This document shows positions 8,675 through 17,481 of a stretch of 64,000 bases of DNA, piece after piece. The DNA comes from Asticcacaulis sp. YBE204 (GTDB lineage Bacteria > Pseudomonadota > Alphaproteobacteria > Caulobacterales > Caulobacteraceae): positions 1-64,000 of the forward strand of contig NZ_AWGF01000016.1 in the NCBI RefSeq assembly GCF_000495855.1, read 5' to 3'. The translations under genes were made by a program, and so were the position numbers. Numbering within the stretch: position 1 is the first letter of the stretch; each line of letters opens with the position of its first letter. Below the pieces are notes generated by a model. The model searched no databases. It was not told where the DNA came from and saw nothing but the letters and a program-made list of their open reading frames with translations.

Positions 8675-11053
8675 ATGAAGTTCACGAAATCAGTATTTAT
8701 GGCCGGGACCGCGATGGCGGGTCTTCTGAGCGCGCACGGGGCGCTGGCGCAATCGACCGGCACCCAGGCGCTGGAAGACGTCAAGGAAGTCGTCGTCACC
8801 GGTCAGCGCAACCGCAATGTCGGCGGTCTGGCGGTCGATCAGAGCGTCACCAAGACCCGCTCGTCGGTCACCGAGGAATTCATCGAAAAGCAGGGCCCCG
8901 GCTCGATCCTCGAAGCGATCAACCTGCTGCCCGGCGTCAACTTCTCGGATCAGAGCGCCACGGGCTCGGTCGGCGGCGACATCACCCTGCGCGGCTTCGA
9001 TCAGCAGCGCATCGCCTTCATGCTCGACGGCATGCCGCTGAACGACACCGGCAACTATGCCTACTATCCGACCATGAACCCGGACTCGGAAATCTATGCC
9101 AAGGTCGACGTCAATCTGGGGACCACCGATGTCGACAGCCCGACGGCCTCGGCCGGCGGCGGCACCATCGGCTACATCACCCGCCGTCCGAAGGACAAAT
9201 TCGGCGTCGAAGTGAAAGGCACCTTCGGCACCAACGACTATGCGCGTGAATATGTCCGCGTCGATACCGGCGCCTTCGGTCCGTGGGGCACGACCGCCTT
9301 CGTCGCCGCCTCGAACCTGAGCGCCAACCAGTTCAAGGGCGTCGGCACCGAAGACCGCAAGCAGGTCAATGGTCGCATCTATCAGTCGCTCGGCGGCGGC
9401 GATTTCGCCTCGGTGGCCTTCTATTACAACGAGACGCGCAACAACGCGATCTACAACAGCTCGCTGACCACCATTAACGGCGGTAACTGGTCCGAAGCCT
9501 ATGCCTCGACCATCGGTACGGTGTCGAACTCGATCTCGTCGGGCGCGACCGGCTATTACGGCTACCGCATCAACCCGACGAACAACGGCAATATCCGCGC
9601 TCAGTTCAAGAAGCATCTGACGGAAAATCTGGTCCTCACCATCGACCCCAGCTTCCAGTACACCCTGGCCGACGGCGGCACGCAGGTCTCGACCCTGACG
9701 GAATCGACCGGCGTCCTGTCGATGGTCGGCTCGTCCTATATCTGGAACGAGCTGAAGGGGTACGACGCCAACCACGACGGCGTGGTTTCGACCACCGCCT
9801 ACAAGGTCTTTTCGCCCAGCGTCACCGAGACCCGCCGCTCCACGATCAACACCTCGCTGATCTGGTATCTTGACGACCACAACACCGTGCGCGCCGCCTA
9901 TACCTACGACCACGGCGACCACCGCCAGACCGGCCACGTCAGCCTGCTCGAAGGCGGTCAGTGGATCGGCGACATCTTCGCTGAAGACGAGTCGATGTGG
10001 CTGCGCGGCAAGAACGGCGAGGAAATCCAGAAGCGCAACCGTCAATCCTACGCCAACCTGAAGCAGTTCGCCCTGACCTATGCCGGTTCGTTCTTCGACA
10101 GCAAGCTGAAGATCGACGCCGGCGTGCGCCTGCCGGACTTCGAGCGCAAGCTGAACAACTACTGCTACCAGATTTCGTCCTCGACCGCCTACTGCTCGAC
10201 CAGCCACGGCACGACGCTGGTCCTGACCGGCACGACGACGCAGATCACCGCCAAGGCCCCGGCCAGCTGGACGGTGTCCTACGACAAGACTTTGCCGAAC
10301 CTCGGCGTCAGCTACAAGGTCTCCGACCACCAGACGGTCTATTCGAGCTATGCCGAGACCATTTCGGCGCCGCGGACCGACTCGCTCTACGACCGCCTGT
10401 CGCTCGATCTCCAGCCGGAAATCTCCAAGACCATCGACCTCGGCTACCGCTATGCCTCGCCGATGGTGTCGGGCTCGATCGCCGTCTGGAAGACCGACTT
10501 CGATCACCGCGTCGAAACGGCCTGGGACGAGACGATCGGCGCTTCGGTGGCCACCGACGTGGGCAAGGCACGCATGAAAGGCATCAATGCCGAAATCGGC
10601 TTCAAGCCGGTCGAAGGTCTCGATATCTACGCTTCGTCGTCCTACACCGACACCGAGATGCTGGAGAACGTCTATTATTCGGCCACCGCCTACAACCCGA
10701 CCAAGGGTAAGCAACTGGGCAAGATCCCGCGCATCATGCACGCGGTGAACGTCGATTACGAGCACGGCAACTGGGACTTCGGCGTGACCGGCAAATATAC
10801 CGGCAAGCGCTACGCCTCGCTGGCCAATGGCGACGCGGCACCGGGCTACACGGTGTGGAACGCCAATGTCAGCTACGACTTCGGCGACATCGGCCCGATG
10901 AAGGACAGCTATGTCCGCCTGAACGTGAAGAACCTGTTCAACGAGAAATATATCTCGGCGATCTCGACGGGCAACGTCTTCTACGACTCGGGCAACTACT
11001 TCTGGATCGGCGCCCCGATCACCACCATGGTGACGATCGGCACGAAGTTCTAG
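8675..11053 (+). CDS. TonB-dependent outer-membrane receptor 1
   Basis: A 792-residue TonB-dependent transporter. It has a signal peptide (about 1-26, AHGALAQ), a TonB-box-like start (VKEVVVTG), a plug domain (about 60-180, with EAINLLPGVNFSD and DITLRGFDQQRIAFMLDGMPL), and a 22-strand barrel ending in aromatic phenylalanine (TIGTKF), as needed for BAM insertion. Such receptors import large or scarce nutrients using the proton motive force via TonB; the substrate cannot be read here. I selected the ATG at 8675, where the signal peptide begins; a TTG at 8654 is in frame. GGAGAAGGGA precedes it. It is monocistronic, ending in a perfect terminator. Confidence 0.9.
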   Translation: MKFTKSVFMAGTAMAGLLSAHGALAQSTGTQALEDVKEVVVTGQRNRNVGGLAVDQSVTKTRSSVTEEFIEKQGPGSILEAINLLPGVNFSDQSATGSVGGDITLRGFDQQRIAFMLDGMPLNDTGNYAYYPTMNPDSEIYAKVDVNLGTTDVDSPTASAGGGTIGYITRRPKDKFGVEVKGTFGTNDYAREYVRVDTGAFGPWGTTAFVAASNLSANQFKGVGTEDRKQVNGRIYQSLGGGDFASVAFYYNETRNNAIYNSSLTTINGGNWSEAYASTIGTVSNSISSGATGYYGYRINPTNNGNIRAQFKKHLTENLVLTIDPSFQYTLADGGTQVSTLTESTGVLSMVGSSYIWNELKGYDANHDGVVSTTAYKVFSPSVTETRRSTINTSLIWYLDDHNTVRAAYTYDHGDHRQTGHVSLLEGGQWIGDIFAEDESMWLRGKNGEEIQKRNRQSYANLKQFALTYAGSFFDSKLKIDAGVRLPDFERKLNNYCYQISSSTAYCSTSHGTTLVLTGTTTQITAKAPASWTVSYDKTLPNLGVSYKVSDHQTVYSSYAETISAPRTDSLYDRLSLDLQPEISKTIDLGYRYASPMVSGSIAVWKTDFDHRVETAWDETIGASVATDVGKARMKGINAEIGFKPVEGLDIYASSSYTDTEMLENVYYSATAYNPTKGKQLGKIPRIMHAVNVDYEHGNWDFGVTGKYTGKRYASLANGDAAPGYTVWNANVSYDFGDIGPMKDSYVRLNVKNLFNEKYISAISTGNVFYDSGNYFWIGAPITTMVTIGTKF

Positions 11054-11065
11054 GACGTAAAAGGA

Positions 11066-11094
11066 TGGCTCCGGATTTTCCGGAGCCATTTTTT
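11066..11094 (+). terminator. Intrinsic terminator of TonB receptor 1
   Basis: A perfect ten-pair stem (tggctccgga / tccggagcca) with a three-base loop is followed by six T, 12 bases after the receptor's stop codon. Confidence 0.9.
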
Positions 11095-11193
11095 GCTATA
11101 CCGTCTCTAAAGAGGAAGGGTAGGCTTTCGAATTGGTTTCATTTCCAGCGTCGGGACTCTTGGCCGTCCTTATCTATCGCTAGAATTAATTGG

Positions 11194-11311
11194 CAATCAA
11201 ATCCCACTCAAATCTTTTTTCTTGATTTCGTTTCAATAACCCATTGAAGTATCAATTAAAAATTGACAGTCATTCGATTTGATTGCGGCGACAATCAAAT
11301 CCCACTCAAAT
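11194..11311. repeat. Direct repeats caatcaaatcccactcaaat at the edge of an AT-rich island
   Basis: A 20-base sequence is repeated exactly at 11194-11213 and 11292-11311, 98 bases apart. A partial inverted copy (gatttgattg) lies at 11276-11285. They occur where base composition drops, immediately beyond the stop of the AlbA_2 gene, and look like arm-type or attachment-associated repeats of an integrative element. No recombinase gene remains in the window. Confidence 0.6.
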
Positions 11312-11317
11312 GTTAGC

Positions 11318-12772
11318 CTAAGCCCACCAAGGCACATATCCAGACTTAGGTCGATCCGGGTCAGCCGCTCTAATTCTTCCACGCGCTAACGTCGCACTAA
11401 TTACTTGGGAAACCTGCGCCGAATTTTGAGGCTCAATTCCAAAGCGCTCCCGTAAAGAGGCGTTTTTCATAATGTCCCCGCTGATGAATTTTAGCACAGC
11501 ATGCTGATAGCAAGCGCGAATACGTTCATCCGGGGACATCGCACTAAACCGTCGGGGAGCAAACAGTACGCAGCGCATAGCCTCACCCTCAACTCGGAAG
11601 TCGGGAGGGGGAAGCTGATACAATTCAACAGAAGCTACAACTTTGTCGATGCCAGTGCCTTGCTCCTCACATATCTTCATGCGGCGCATGAAGGCAGCGA
11701 GCGCCTCGTTACGAGAACGGGGCGGGGAATCAATAAATCGCTCTGGCGCAATTAAGGGCTGGCCAGGGTTGGTAATTTCAAGCCGATCTTTAAATAATTC
11801 AATCAGAGGGCCTGTACCCGTGATAGACATGTCCTGATGAATTAGGGCGTTGGCAACAAGCTCGCGAATTGCAATGGGCGGGTACATGACCGTTTCGGTA
11901 CGGAACGCTCGACCGATGTGCTCATTCTCAGGAAGCAGGCCGGAAACGTAATCAATTAGCCCTTTGAAACCGGATGCATATCCCTTTCTGCCATCCTGCC
12001 TTTTGCTAACCATGTCTGCGCGATTATTGCCGTCGTAAGCAACGAAACGAACAGCCTTCCGAGCTAAGCGGGAATCGAACTGGTCCAGATCTTTCGCGAA
12101 CAAAATCGCACCTAAGTTAGTAATATTCCAGCGATCGCCGACGTCGCGCATAATCAGGCGCTCTGTCTCAAGCCTATCAAAAATGCCGGCCCGATTGTCG
12201 GGTAGTGTTTGCCCCGTCAATTCGAAGAGGCTAACGTAGTCTAGCAGGCTCAGTACCGTGTCTGAGGTAATAAATTGCGCTGCAAGCCCACTTTCCCATA
12301 CATACGGTTGAAGTTTTGCCCATAAAGCACGTTGTCTTTCTGGATGATCAGATAAAGACGGAGTGGCGCTACCTATACGAATATACGCAGTTCGATCAAA
12401 TTCAATTGGTGCAGTTGTTGCTGCTGGTATCTCCAACAGGACTATATTAAGGCCCGCGTGCTCCACCTCTTTAAAGACGATAGGCAAATCTGGGCTTAAG
12501 CGCTGCGACAGCCAAAACTCAAGAGGCTGATTCCCCACTTTAGCGGCGGACGGGCGGAATGTGGTGCCGACGAGAGCGCGATCTTCGTCGCGCACTCCCC
12601 AAAGCATGTAGCCAAAATGCTTGTCGGCAAGCCTTGCTGCATTGGAAATGGCAGAAATTCGCTTACCCATACCGTCTGGATCAGCGTTGTTTTCTTTGAA
12701 CTCAGTCCAAGATGTTTCTGTCCCCAACGCGAGAATATCGTCAACAAGCGCCAGAGTTCTCGCGTCGGTCAT
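11318..12772 (-). CDS. AlbA_2 domain / GHKL ATPase protein, possible island cargo
   Basis: The 484-residue protein begins with an AlbA_2 (Schlafen-like, COG2865) nucleic-acid-binding domain (about 8-140: TSWTEFKEN, the SAISNAARL segment and LWGVRDEDRA), followed by a helical middle and a GHKL-type ATPase region (about 285-350: IRELVANALIHQD, IELFKDRLEITNPG), with a winged-helix-like tail. Family members are annotated as putative transcriptional regulators or RecG-like ATPases; some occur in defence islands, but no specific role is established here. The gene is clearly AT-richer than neighbours on both sides and lies between a pair of direct repeats and tRNA-Thr, suggesting horizontal acquisition. 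It has no partner gene. Domain identification is solid; function is open. Confidence 0.83.
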   Translation of the reverse strand: MTDARTLALVDDILALGTETSWTEFKENNADPDGMGKRISAISNAARLADKHFGYMLWGVRDEDRALVGTTFRPSAAKVGNQPLEFWLSQRLSPDLPIVFKEVEHAGLNIVLLEIPAATTAPIEFDRTAYIRIGSATPSLSDHPERQRALWAKLQPYVWESGLAAQFITSDTVLSLLDYVSLFELTGQTLPDNRAGIFDRLETERLIMRDVGDRWNITNLGAILFAKDLDQFDSRLARKAVRFVAYDGNNRADMVSKRQDGRKGYASGFKGLIDYVSGLLPENEHIGRAFRTETVMYPPIAIRELVANALIHQDMSITGTGPLIELFKDRLEITNPGQPLIAPERFIDSPPRSRNEALAAFMRRMKICEEQGTGIDKVVASVELYQLPPPDFRVEGEAMRCVLFAPRRFSAMSPDERIRACYQHAVLKFISGDIMKNASLRERFGIEPQNSAQVSQVISATLARGRIRAADPDRPKSGYVPWWA

Positions 12773-12868
12773 AGTGAGTCCATGCGTCAGTTAGTTGGCA
12801 CGTCTTACCCTGCGCGCGAAGAGAAGCAAAAGAGTTTATCGGCGCAAAGAGCCATCAGCCAACCTGTG

Positions 12869-12890
12869 TGTGCCCCATTTGTGCCCCAAA
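12869..12890. repeat. Tandem repeat tgtgcccca near tRNA-Thr
   Basis: Two adjacent 11-base units (tgtgccccatt, tgtgccccaaa) lie 62 bases beyond the 3' end of tRNA-Thr on the island side. Short tandem sites beside a tRNA 3' end are where integrase arm sites are commonly found; that reading is inference. Confidence 0.45.
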
Positions 12891-12952
12891 TGCACCGCCA
12901 AATTACTCTGGCCCAAAGGACGTTTGTAGGTTATTGATTTTAAAAGAGAAAA

Positions 12953-13028
12953 TGGTGCCGCTTAGGTGACTCGAACACCTGACCCCATCATTACGAATGA
13001 TGTGCTCTACCGGCTGAGCTAAAGCGGC
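12953..13028 (-). tRNA. tRNA-Thr (anticodon CGT)
   Basis: The reverse strand folds into a full 76-base cloverleaf. The acceptor stem is GCCGCTT / AAGCGGC with an encoded CCA, the D arm has AGCTCAGCCGGTAGAGC, the anticodon stem-loop is CATCA-TTCGTAA-TGATG (anticodon CGT), and the T arm has GTTCGAGTC. The 3' end faces the AT-rich island at 11.2-12.9 kb, as expected if an element integrated at this tRNA. Confidence 0.96.
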
Positions 13029-13043
13029 ACGCCTGCGCGGGCG

Positions 13044-13080
13044 AAAAAGAGACGCCCGTCCGGTTCGGAGGGCGTCTCTT
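13044..13080 (-). terminator. Terminator of the hem operon
   Basis: An 11-pair perfect stem (aagagacgccc / gggcgtctctt) on the leftward strand leads into a run of T (aaaaa at 13044-13048 as written). It lies 40 bases after the hemY-like stop and just before tRNA-Thr. Confidence 0.85.
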
Positions 13081-13120
13081 TACAGGCAGGCGCGCCCGCT
13101 TGGCAAGGGGGATAAGCGAA

Positions 13121-14665
13121 TTATTTTGTGGGTTTTGCCCGTTTGGCGCGGGGCTTTACCTCGGCCACCGCCACAGGCTCATCCAGATCGTGCCCCGCCA
13201 CCGCGGCATCGTAGCCGTCGGGGGCTTCGGCCAGATTGTCGGGCAGGGGCGCAGGCGACGTTTTCTTCTGCGCGGCGCGGACGAACGGCATGGACGGCAC
13301 GTAGCGCGTCGGCATGTCCGGCACGTCGGGCAGGCCCTTTTCCGAGCGTTCGTGGCGCGGATGGGCCAAAGCGCCGGTTTCGGCATAGGTCAGGACCAGC
13401 GCCGTCCAGTCGGCGGGCGTATAGGCAAACGCCTTGCCTTCCGGGTCGAGGTCGGACCAGTCGGGCTCCGACCGCGCGATCGAGGCCTTGGCGACCCAGG
13501 CGCGGGCGCCGTCGATGTCGTTCGAAGCCAGCGCCGCCTTGGCCATCAGGCCGCAGATGCGGCGCGTGACGCGCTCTTCGCTCAGATCGTCTTCAAGGGC
13601 GGCGGTGGCGGCGGCGATGTCCTCGCGGCGGTTGTTCAGCACGGCGCGTTCGACCGTTAGCAGGCGACTTTCGCGATGTCCCGGGTTGCGGTCGATCAGG
13701 CCGTGCAGGCGGCGGGCGCGGTCCTTCGGCGTCTCGTCCGACACGAGGTCGCGATAGGCCAGCCAGATCGCCGGGTGCGGCGCGGCGGCATAGGCGGCCT
13801 CCAGCACGTCCTCGGCGCGGCCCAGCTTGCCGTGCGCGGCCAGAAGGCGGGCGGCGATAACGGCAGCGGGGGCGAACATCGGTTGCAGCTTGGCGGCGCG
13901 CACGGCGTAGTCCAGCGCCTGTTCGCGCATCTGGGCGTCCGGTGCAGTTTCTAGCTGTGCGGCCGACGCCGCCATCAGCGAGGCGCGGGCGCGTTCGGAG
14001 AACAGCGGCGAGACCAGCTTGCGGTTCAAAGCCCCCTCGACGAGGGCGAGGGCTTCGGCCCATTCGCCGGCGGTGATCTTGGCCTCGAACAGGGTCTTGA
14101 AGGCCCACATGGCGGGTTTGGCCTGATTATAGGCTTCGGTGGCCAGACGGATGGCCTCGCTGCGGTCGCCGGTCGCGATGGCGAGGTTCATCAGGCCGCG
14201 CAGTCCGGCCAGTTTCAGCTCCGGCACGGTGAGCATGGCCGAGTAGGCGGCGCGGATGGCGGCGGTGTCGCCCGCGGCATCGGCGGCAAAGGCATTGAGG
14301 ATGCGGACCAAGGCGACATTGTCGTGCATGTCGACGGCCTTGACGGCGTGGCGGCGGGCTTCGAGCCCGTCACCGGACGCGACCGCCAGGAAGCCCCGCG
14401 TGAGGATGTCTTCGCCCTGACGACGGCGGGTGGCGGCGCGTTTGCGTTCAGCGCGCTGAGGCGAGCGCGACAGCCACAGGGCCAGGTTCCAGAAGCAGAC
14501 GGCGGCAAAGGTCATCAGGCCGATGACGATGACGGCGGTCGCCGCCGAGGTGTCGATACGGTAGCCGAGCCAGACGAGGCTGGCCGTGCCCGCTTCGCCG
14601 GTAGCCCCAAGGGCTATGGCGACCAGAACAACGATGCCGAGAAGGATGAGAACGGTGCGGATCAC
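13121..14665 (-). CDS. hemY: HemY-domain TPR membrane protein
   Basis: A 514-residue protein with two N-terminal transmembrane helices (about 3-20 and 36-60) and a long alpha-helical TPR-like body (about 100-420), the architecture of proteobacterial HemY. This is not the protoporphyrinogen oxidase also called HemY; it is a heme-pathway-linked inner-membrane protein of uncertain role. The C-terminal about 80 residues are Pro/Ala/Lys-rich. It starts with GTG at 14665, which overlaps the upstream stop as GTGA; a longer reading frame is only read-through of the preceding gene. It is the last gene of hemC-hemD-mic60-hemY and is followed by a terminator. Confidence 0.85.
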   Translation of the reverse strand: MIRTVLILLGIVVLVAIALGATGEAGTASLVWLGYRIDTSAATAVIVIGLMTFAAVCFWNLALWLSRSPQRAERKRAATRRRQGEDILTRGFLAVASGDGLEARRHAVKAVDMHDNVALVRILNAFAADAAGDTAAIRAAYSAMLTVPELKLAGLRGLMNLAIATGDRSEAIRLATEAYNQAKPAMWAFKTLFEAKITAGEWAEALALVEGALNRKLVSPLFSERARASLMAASAAQLETAPDAQMREQALDYAVRAAKLQPMFAPAAVIAARLLAAHGKLGRAEDVLEAAYAAAPHPAIWLAYRDLVSDETPKDRARRLHGLIDRNPGHRESRLLTVERAVLNNRREDIAAATAALEDDLSEERVTRRICGLMAKAALASNDIDGARAWVAKASIARSEPDWSDLDPEGKAFAYTPADWTALVLTYAETGALAHPRHERSEKGLPDVPDMPTRYVPSMPFVRAAQKKTSPAPLPDNLAEAPDGYDAAVAGHDLDEPVAVAEVKPRAKRAKPTK

Positions 14666-15576
14666 AGGGCGGTCCCCGTATTGACGGTGCTGTAATTGGC
14701 CTGCGACAGGCGGCTGAGGGCGTCGACCGTGATGCGCCGCGTCGTGGTATCGACCAGCAGACGGTTGCGCGCCTTGGTCAGCCACGGGGCCAGCGCGTCC
14801 TGAGCGGGCTTGGGCAGGGTCGCCAGCACGGCTAAAGCACCCGCCAGATCGCCCTCATCAAGGCGTCCCTGCGCCTGAAGCAGCAGGTTGTCGGTGCCCT
14901 TGGCTGTGCCATCGACGCGGCGGACGCTGATCAGGCCGTTGAGCGCATTGCCGATGCGGCCCAGGAAGCTGTCGTCCGCCGTCGATTTGGCGGCGGTCTG
15001 GGCGCGGGCGGCATAGGCTGGGAATTCGATGGCCAGCGAGACTTCGGACGGGACGCCCTTTTGCGCCAGAGGCCGCAACGGTGCGATCAGCGACGTGTCG
15101 GTCAGGCTCTTTTCGACGTCGGCCAGTTCGCTGAGGAAGGGTTGCGAACCCTTGGCGGCTTGCTGCAAACCGGCGGCGGCAGTGGCCGAAGCCGCGGCCT
15201 GAACCAGCAGGCGTTGATTGGCCTCAAGGCGATCCATGCGCTCGGTCAAACGTGCGGCAAGGTTAGGGTCGCCATAGACCGGGGCGGGGGCGGGGGTGGC
15301 GGTCGCGGGGGCTTCCACCGGCAGGGGCGCAGGTTGCGATTTGAGCGCGTTCAGTTCGGCGGTCAGGCGCGCGATTTCCGCGTCCTTGGGGCTCTCGGCC
15401 ACCGCGACGGGGGCGGCGGTTTCCTTGCTCTTGTAAAGGCCATAACCGAGCGCCAGCAAGGCCAGAACGACGAAGACGATGGGAAAGGCAAAGGCGATGA
15501 TCAGCGGACCGCGCGCCCATTTCGTCTTTTCCGTATCGGTTACGGTGGAGGCGCCAAGAGTAAGGTCGTCGGTCAT
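14662..15576 (-). CDS. Mitofilin (Mic60) homolog
   Basis: This 304-residue protein has a short cytoplasmic N-terminus, one transmembrane helix (about 25-48), a coiled-coil/Ala-Pro-rich periplasmic region, and a conserved helical C-terminal domain (about 150-304, including GRLDEGDLAGALAVL). This layout, and the location between hemD and hemY, is that of the alphaproteobacterial Mic60/mitofilin homolog (COG4223), which shapes intracytoplasmic membranes and is the proposed ancestor of the mitochondrial crista-junction protein. It overlaps hemY by 4 bases and follows hemD by 20 bases. Annotation pipelines often call this position HemX or hypothetical. The assignment rests on architecture and synteny. 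Confidence 0.75.
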   Translation of the reverse strand: MTDDLTLGASTVTDTEKTKWARGPLIIAFAFPIVFVVLALLALGYGLYKSKETAAPVAVAESPKDAEIARLTAELNALKSQPAPLPVEAPATATPAPAPVYGDPNLAARLTERMDRLEANQRLLVQAAASATAAAGLQQAAKGSQPFLSELADVEKSLTDTSLIAPLRPLAQKGVPSEVSLAIEFPAYAARAQTAAKSTADDSFLGRIGNALNGLISVRRVDGTAKGTDNLLLQAQGRLDEGDLAGALAVLATLPKPAQDALAPWLTKARNRLLVDTTTRRITVDALSRLSQANYSTVNTGTAL

Positions 15577-15596
15577 GGGTATCCGCGCTTTTTTGG

Positions 15597-16274
15597 TTAT
15601 GTCAGCAGGTCTAGCATGGCCGCTTCGTCAGGCGTAGCGGCCACCCTTATGTTTAGGCCTGCGGACGGTAAATTTCCAGTGACCAAATTCAGGCTTTCGC
15701 GCAGGGCGCGCGCGGTATTGTCCGAGATGCAGATAACGGTGAGGGTGGCGTCCCGCAGATAGGGCGCGGCCAGCGCGGCGGCGCGTGGTGAATGCAGCAG
15801 GACATGAGTGAGGTCGTTGATCGGAGCGTTGGCCCTGCGTTCGACGGTGCGATAAAAGACAGCGCGGGTGACGTCGTAACCGCCGAGATCCGACAACAGG
15901 TCGCGCGCCGGGGTTTCCGGGGACACATAGAGATAACGCCGCGTCGGATCGGCGGTTTTCAGGAGTTCGAGTAGATCGCCCGCGTCGCCCTGCGCGCTGT
16001 GGACGTGGATAAACCCGGCGCGGCGCGCGGCCTCGGCGGTGGTATCGCCAACCGCCCAGACTGTATGACGATGGTCGCTATGCTGCGCACAAAAGGCGTC
16101 GAGGCCGTTGGGGCTGGTGACGATCAGGTCGTCGAACGCCTTGGGATCGAGGTCGGGTTTGAGGGCCTTGACGGTGAGCAGCGGATCGACTAGCGGGACG
16201 AACCCCAGCGCGGCGACCTTTGCGGCGGTCACCGTGGCGGCGGGCTCGGTGCGGGTGATCCAGACGAGGGTCAA
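15597..16274 (-). CDS. hemD: Uroporphyrinogen-III synthase
   Basis: The 225-residue length is typical for HemD, which cyclises hydroxymethylbilane to uroporphyrinogen III with inversion of ring D. Sequence is poorly conserved in this family, but the two alternating Rossmann-like lobes, the segment FDDLIVTSPNGLDAF (about residues 47-61) and VWAVGDTTAEAARRAGF (73-89) are characteristic. It overlaps the end of hemC by four bases (ATGA), directly supporting the assignment since the two enzymes act in sequence. Confidence 0.9.
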   Translation of the reverse strand: MTLVWITRTEPAATVTAAKVAALGFVPLVDPLLTVKALKPDLDPKAFDDLIVTSPNGLDAFCAQHSDHRHTVWAVGDTTAEAARRAGFIHVHSAQGDAGDLLELLKTADPTRRYLYVSPETPARDLLSDLGGYDVTRAVFYRTVERRANAPINDLTHVLLHSPRAAALAAPYLRDATLTVICISDNTARALRESLNLVTGNLPSAGLNIRVAATPDEAAMLDLLT

Positions 16275-17215
16275 GACGTGTACTGGATCAGCTGGTCACC
16301 CGCCTCACTGCGGATCGATTGCCCCAGTCGCAGGCCCAGCGCGTGGGCGGTTTCCGGCGTCGGAGCGCTGATCGTCTCGCGGCGCTGCCAGCGTGTTTTA
16401 CCGTCTGCGGTGAGGGCTTCGACGAACAGGGTCAGCGCACCGTCTTCGATCTTGGCATAGGCCCCGACGGCGGTGCGGCACGAGGCTTCGAGCGCGACCA
16501 GCGCCCCGCGTTCCGCCGAGATTTGCAGGAAGGTGTCGGGGTGGTGCAGGCGTTCGATCCACACCTGATCGAGGTCAGAGGTCCGGCATTGCACGGCCAG
16601 CGCCCCTTGTCCGGGGGCGCAGGGGAACTGTTCCGGGTCGATATAGGATTTGATGTGCGCTTCGAGCCCCATGCGCTTGAGCCCGGCGGCGGCCAGCAAA
16701 ATGGCGTCGCAGTGTCCGGCCTCCAGTTTCGACAGGCGCGTATCGACATTGCCGCGCAGCATGACGATTTCCAGATCGGGCCGCACGGCGAGCGCCTGAG
16801 CCTGACGGCGCAGCGAGGCGGTGCCGAGTTTCGCCCCGGCGGGCATTTCCTCTAAGCTATGGTATTTCAATGAGACGAAAGCGTCGCGCGGGTCTTCGCG
16901 CACGGGGAAGGCGCAGAGCGACAGGCCGGGGATTTCCTCGGCGGGCATGTCCTTGAGTGAGTGGACGGCGACATCGACCTCGCCGTTGAGCAGCGCGTCC
17001 TCGATCTCCTTGGTGAAGAGCTGCTTGCCGCCGGCTTCGATCAGGCGGCGGTCCTGAATGCGGTCGCCCTGGGTCGTGATGATGACCAGCGGCGCGAGGT
17101 CGTGCGCGTGCATCGGGTCGTGGCCGAGCGCCGTGACGATCTGGCGCTGGACCCAGCCGCATTGGGTGGTCGCCAGACGCGAGCCGCGGGTGCCGATTTT
17201 CAGGAGTGCCGTCAT
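16271..17215 (-). CDS. hemC: Hydroxymethylbilane synthase (porphobilinogen deaminase)
   Basis: A 314-residue enzyme that polymerises four porphobilinogens into hydroxymethylbilane. It starts with the family signature IGTRGSRLATTQ (about 6-17), contains the DVAVHSLKDMP substrate loop (about 81-91), and carries the dipyrromethane cofactor cysteine in EASCRTAVG (about residue 247). It is the first gene of the heme operon, divergent from tsaD. The 266-base upstream gap is filled largely by palindromic repeats, so its promoter must lie close to the start or among them. Confidence 0.96.
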   Translation of the reverse strand: MTALLKIGTRGSRLATTQCGWVQRQIVTALGHDPMHAHDLAPLVIITTQGDRIQDRRLIEAGGKQLFTKEIEDALLNGEVDVAVHSLKDMPAEEIPGLSLCAFPVREDPRDAFVSLKYHSLEEMPAGAKLGTASLRRQAQALAVRPDLEIVMLRGNVDTRLSKLEAGHCDAILLAAAGLKRMGLEAHIKSYIDPEQFPCAPGQGALAVQCRTSDLDQVWIERLHHPDTFLQISAERGALVALEASCRTAVGAYAKIEDGALTLFVEALTADGKTRWQRRETISAPTPETAHALGLRLGQSIRSEAGDQLIQYTS

Positions 17216-17227
17216 TTTGTTCCTTCC

Positions 17228-17460
17228 CTTCTCCCTGTGGGGAGAAGGTGCCGCGAAGCGGCGGATGAGGGGGCCGGACGAAGATGCCCCCTCACCCCAA
17301 CCCTCTCCCCAGTGGGGAGAGGGGGTAAGAAGCCGCCCTCGATTGCGAATTTCCTTTCCTAAATTTTAGCGCCGAGGCTTGCAAGCCCCTTGACGTGCGG
17401 CCATTTGCCCTTTTGAGGTTTCGCACTCCTCCCGACCCCCTCTCCCTGAGGGAGAGGGGG
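17228..17460. repeat. GC-rich palindromic repeats between hemC and tsaD (family 1)
   Basis: Three hairpins lie in this gap: tctccc-tgtg-gggaga near 17230-17248, ctctcccc-agt-ggggagag near 17303-17323, and a perfect 25-base palindrome at 17436-17460 (ccccctctccc-tga-gggagaggggg). Between the first two, ggggcc and cccctcacccc arms suggest a larger composite. The last hairpin sits 21 bases before the tsaD start. Confidence 0.7.
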
Positions 17461-17481
17461 TTTTAGGATTAAGCGGTCTAT

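Noticed and set aside
8690-11089. A 799-codon open frame on the opposite strand of TonB receptor 1
   Set aside because: It is a GC-rich antisense shadow: it is full of Val/Gly/Arg/Asp/Ala runs, has no domain character, and the sense strand encodes a clear receptor with signal peptide and terminal Phe.
11054-12952. Integration boundaries (a duplicate of the tRNA-Thr 3' end)
   Set aside because: I searched by eye for a copy of the tRNA 3' segment beyond the island and found none, so the attachment site is not reported; only the direct repeats are.
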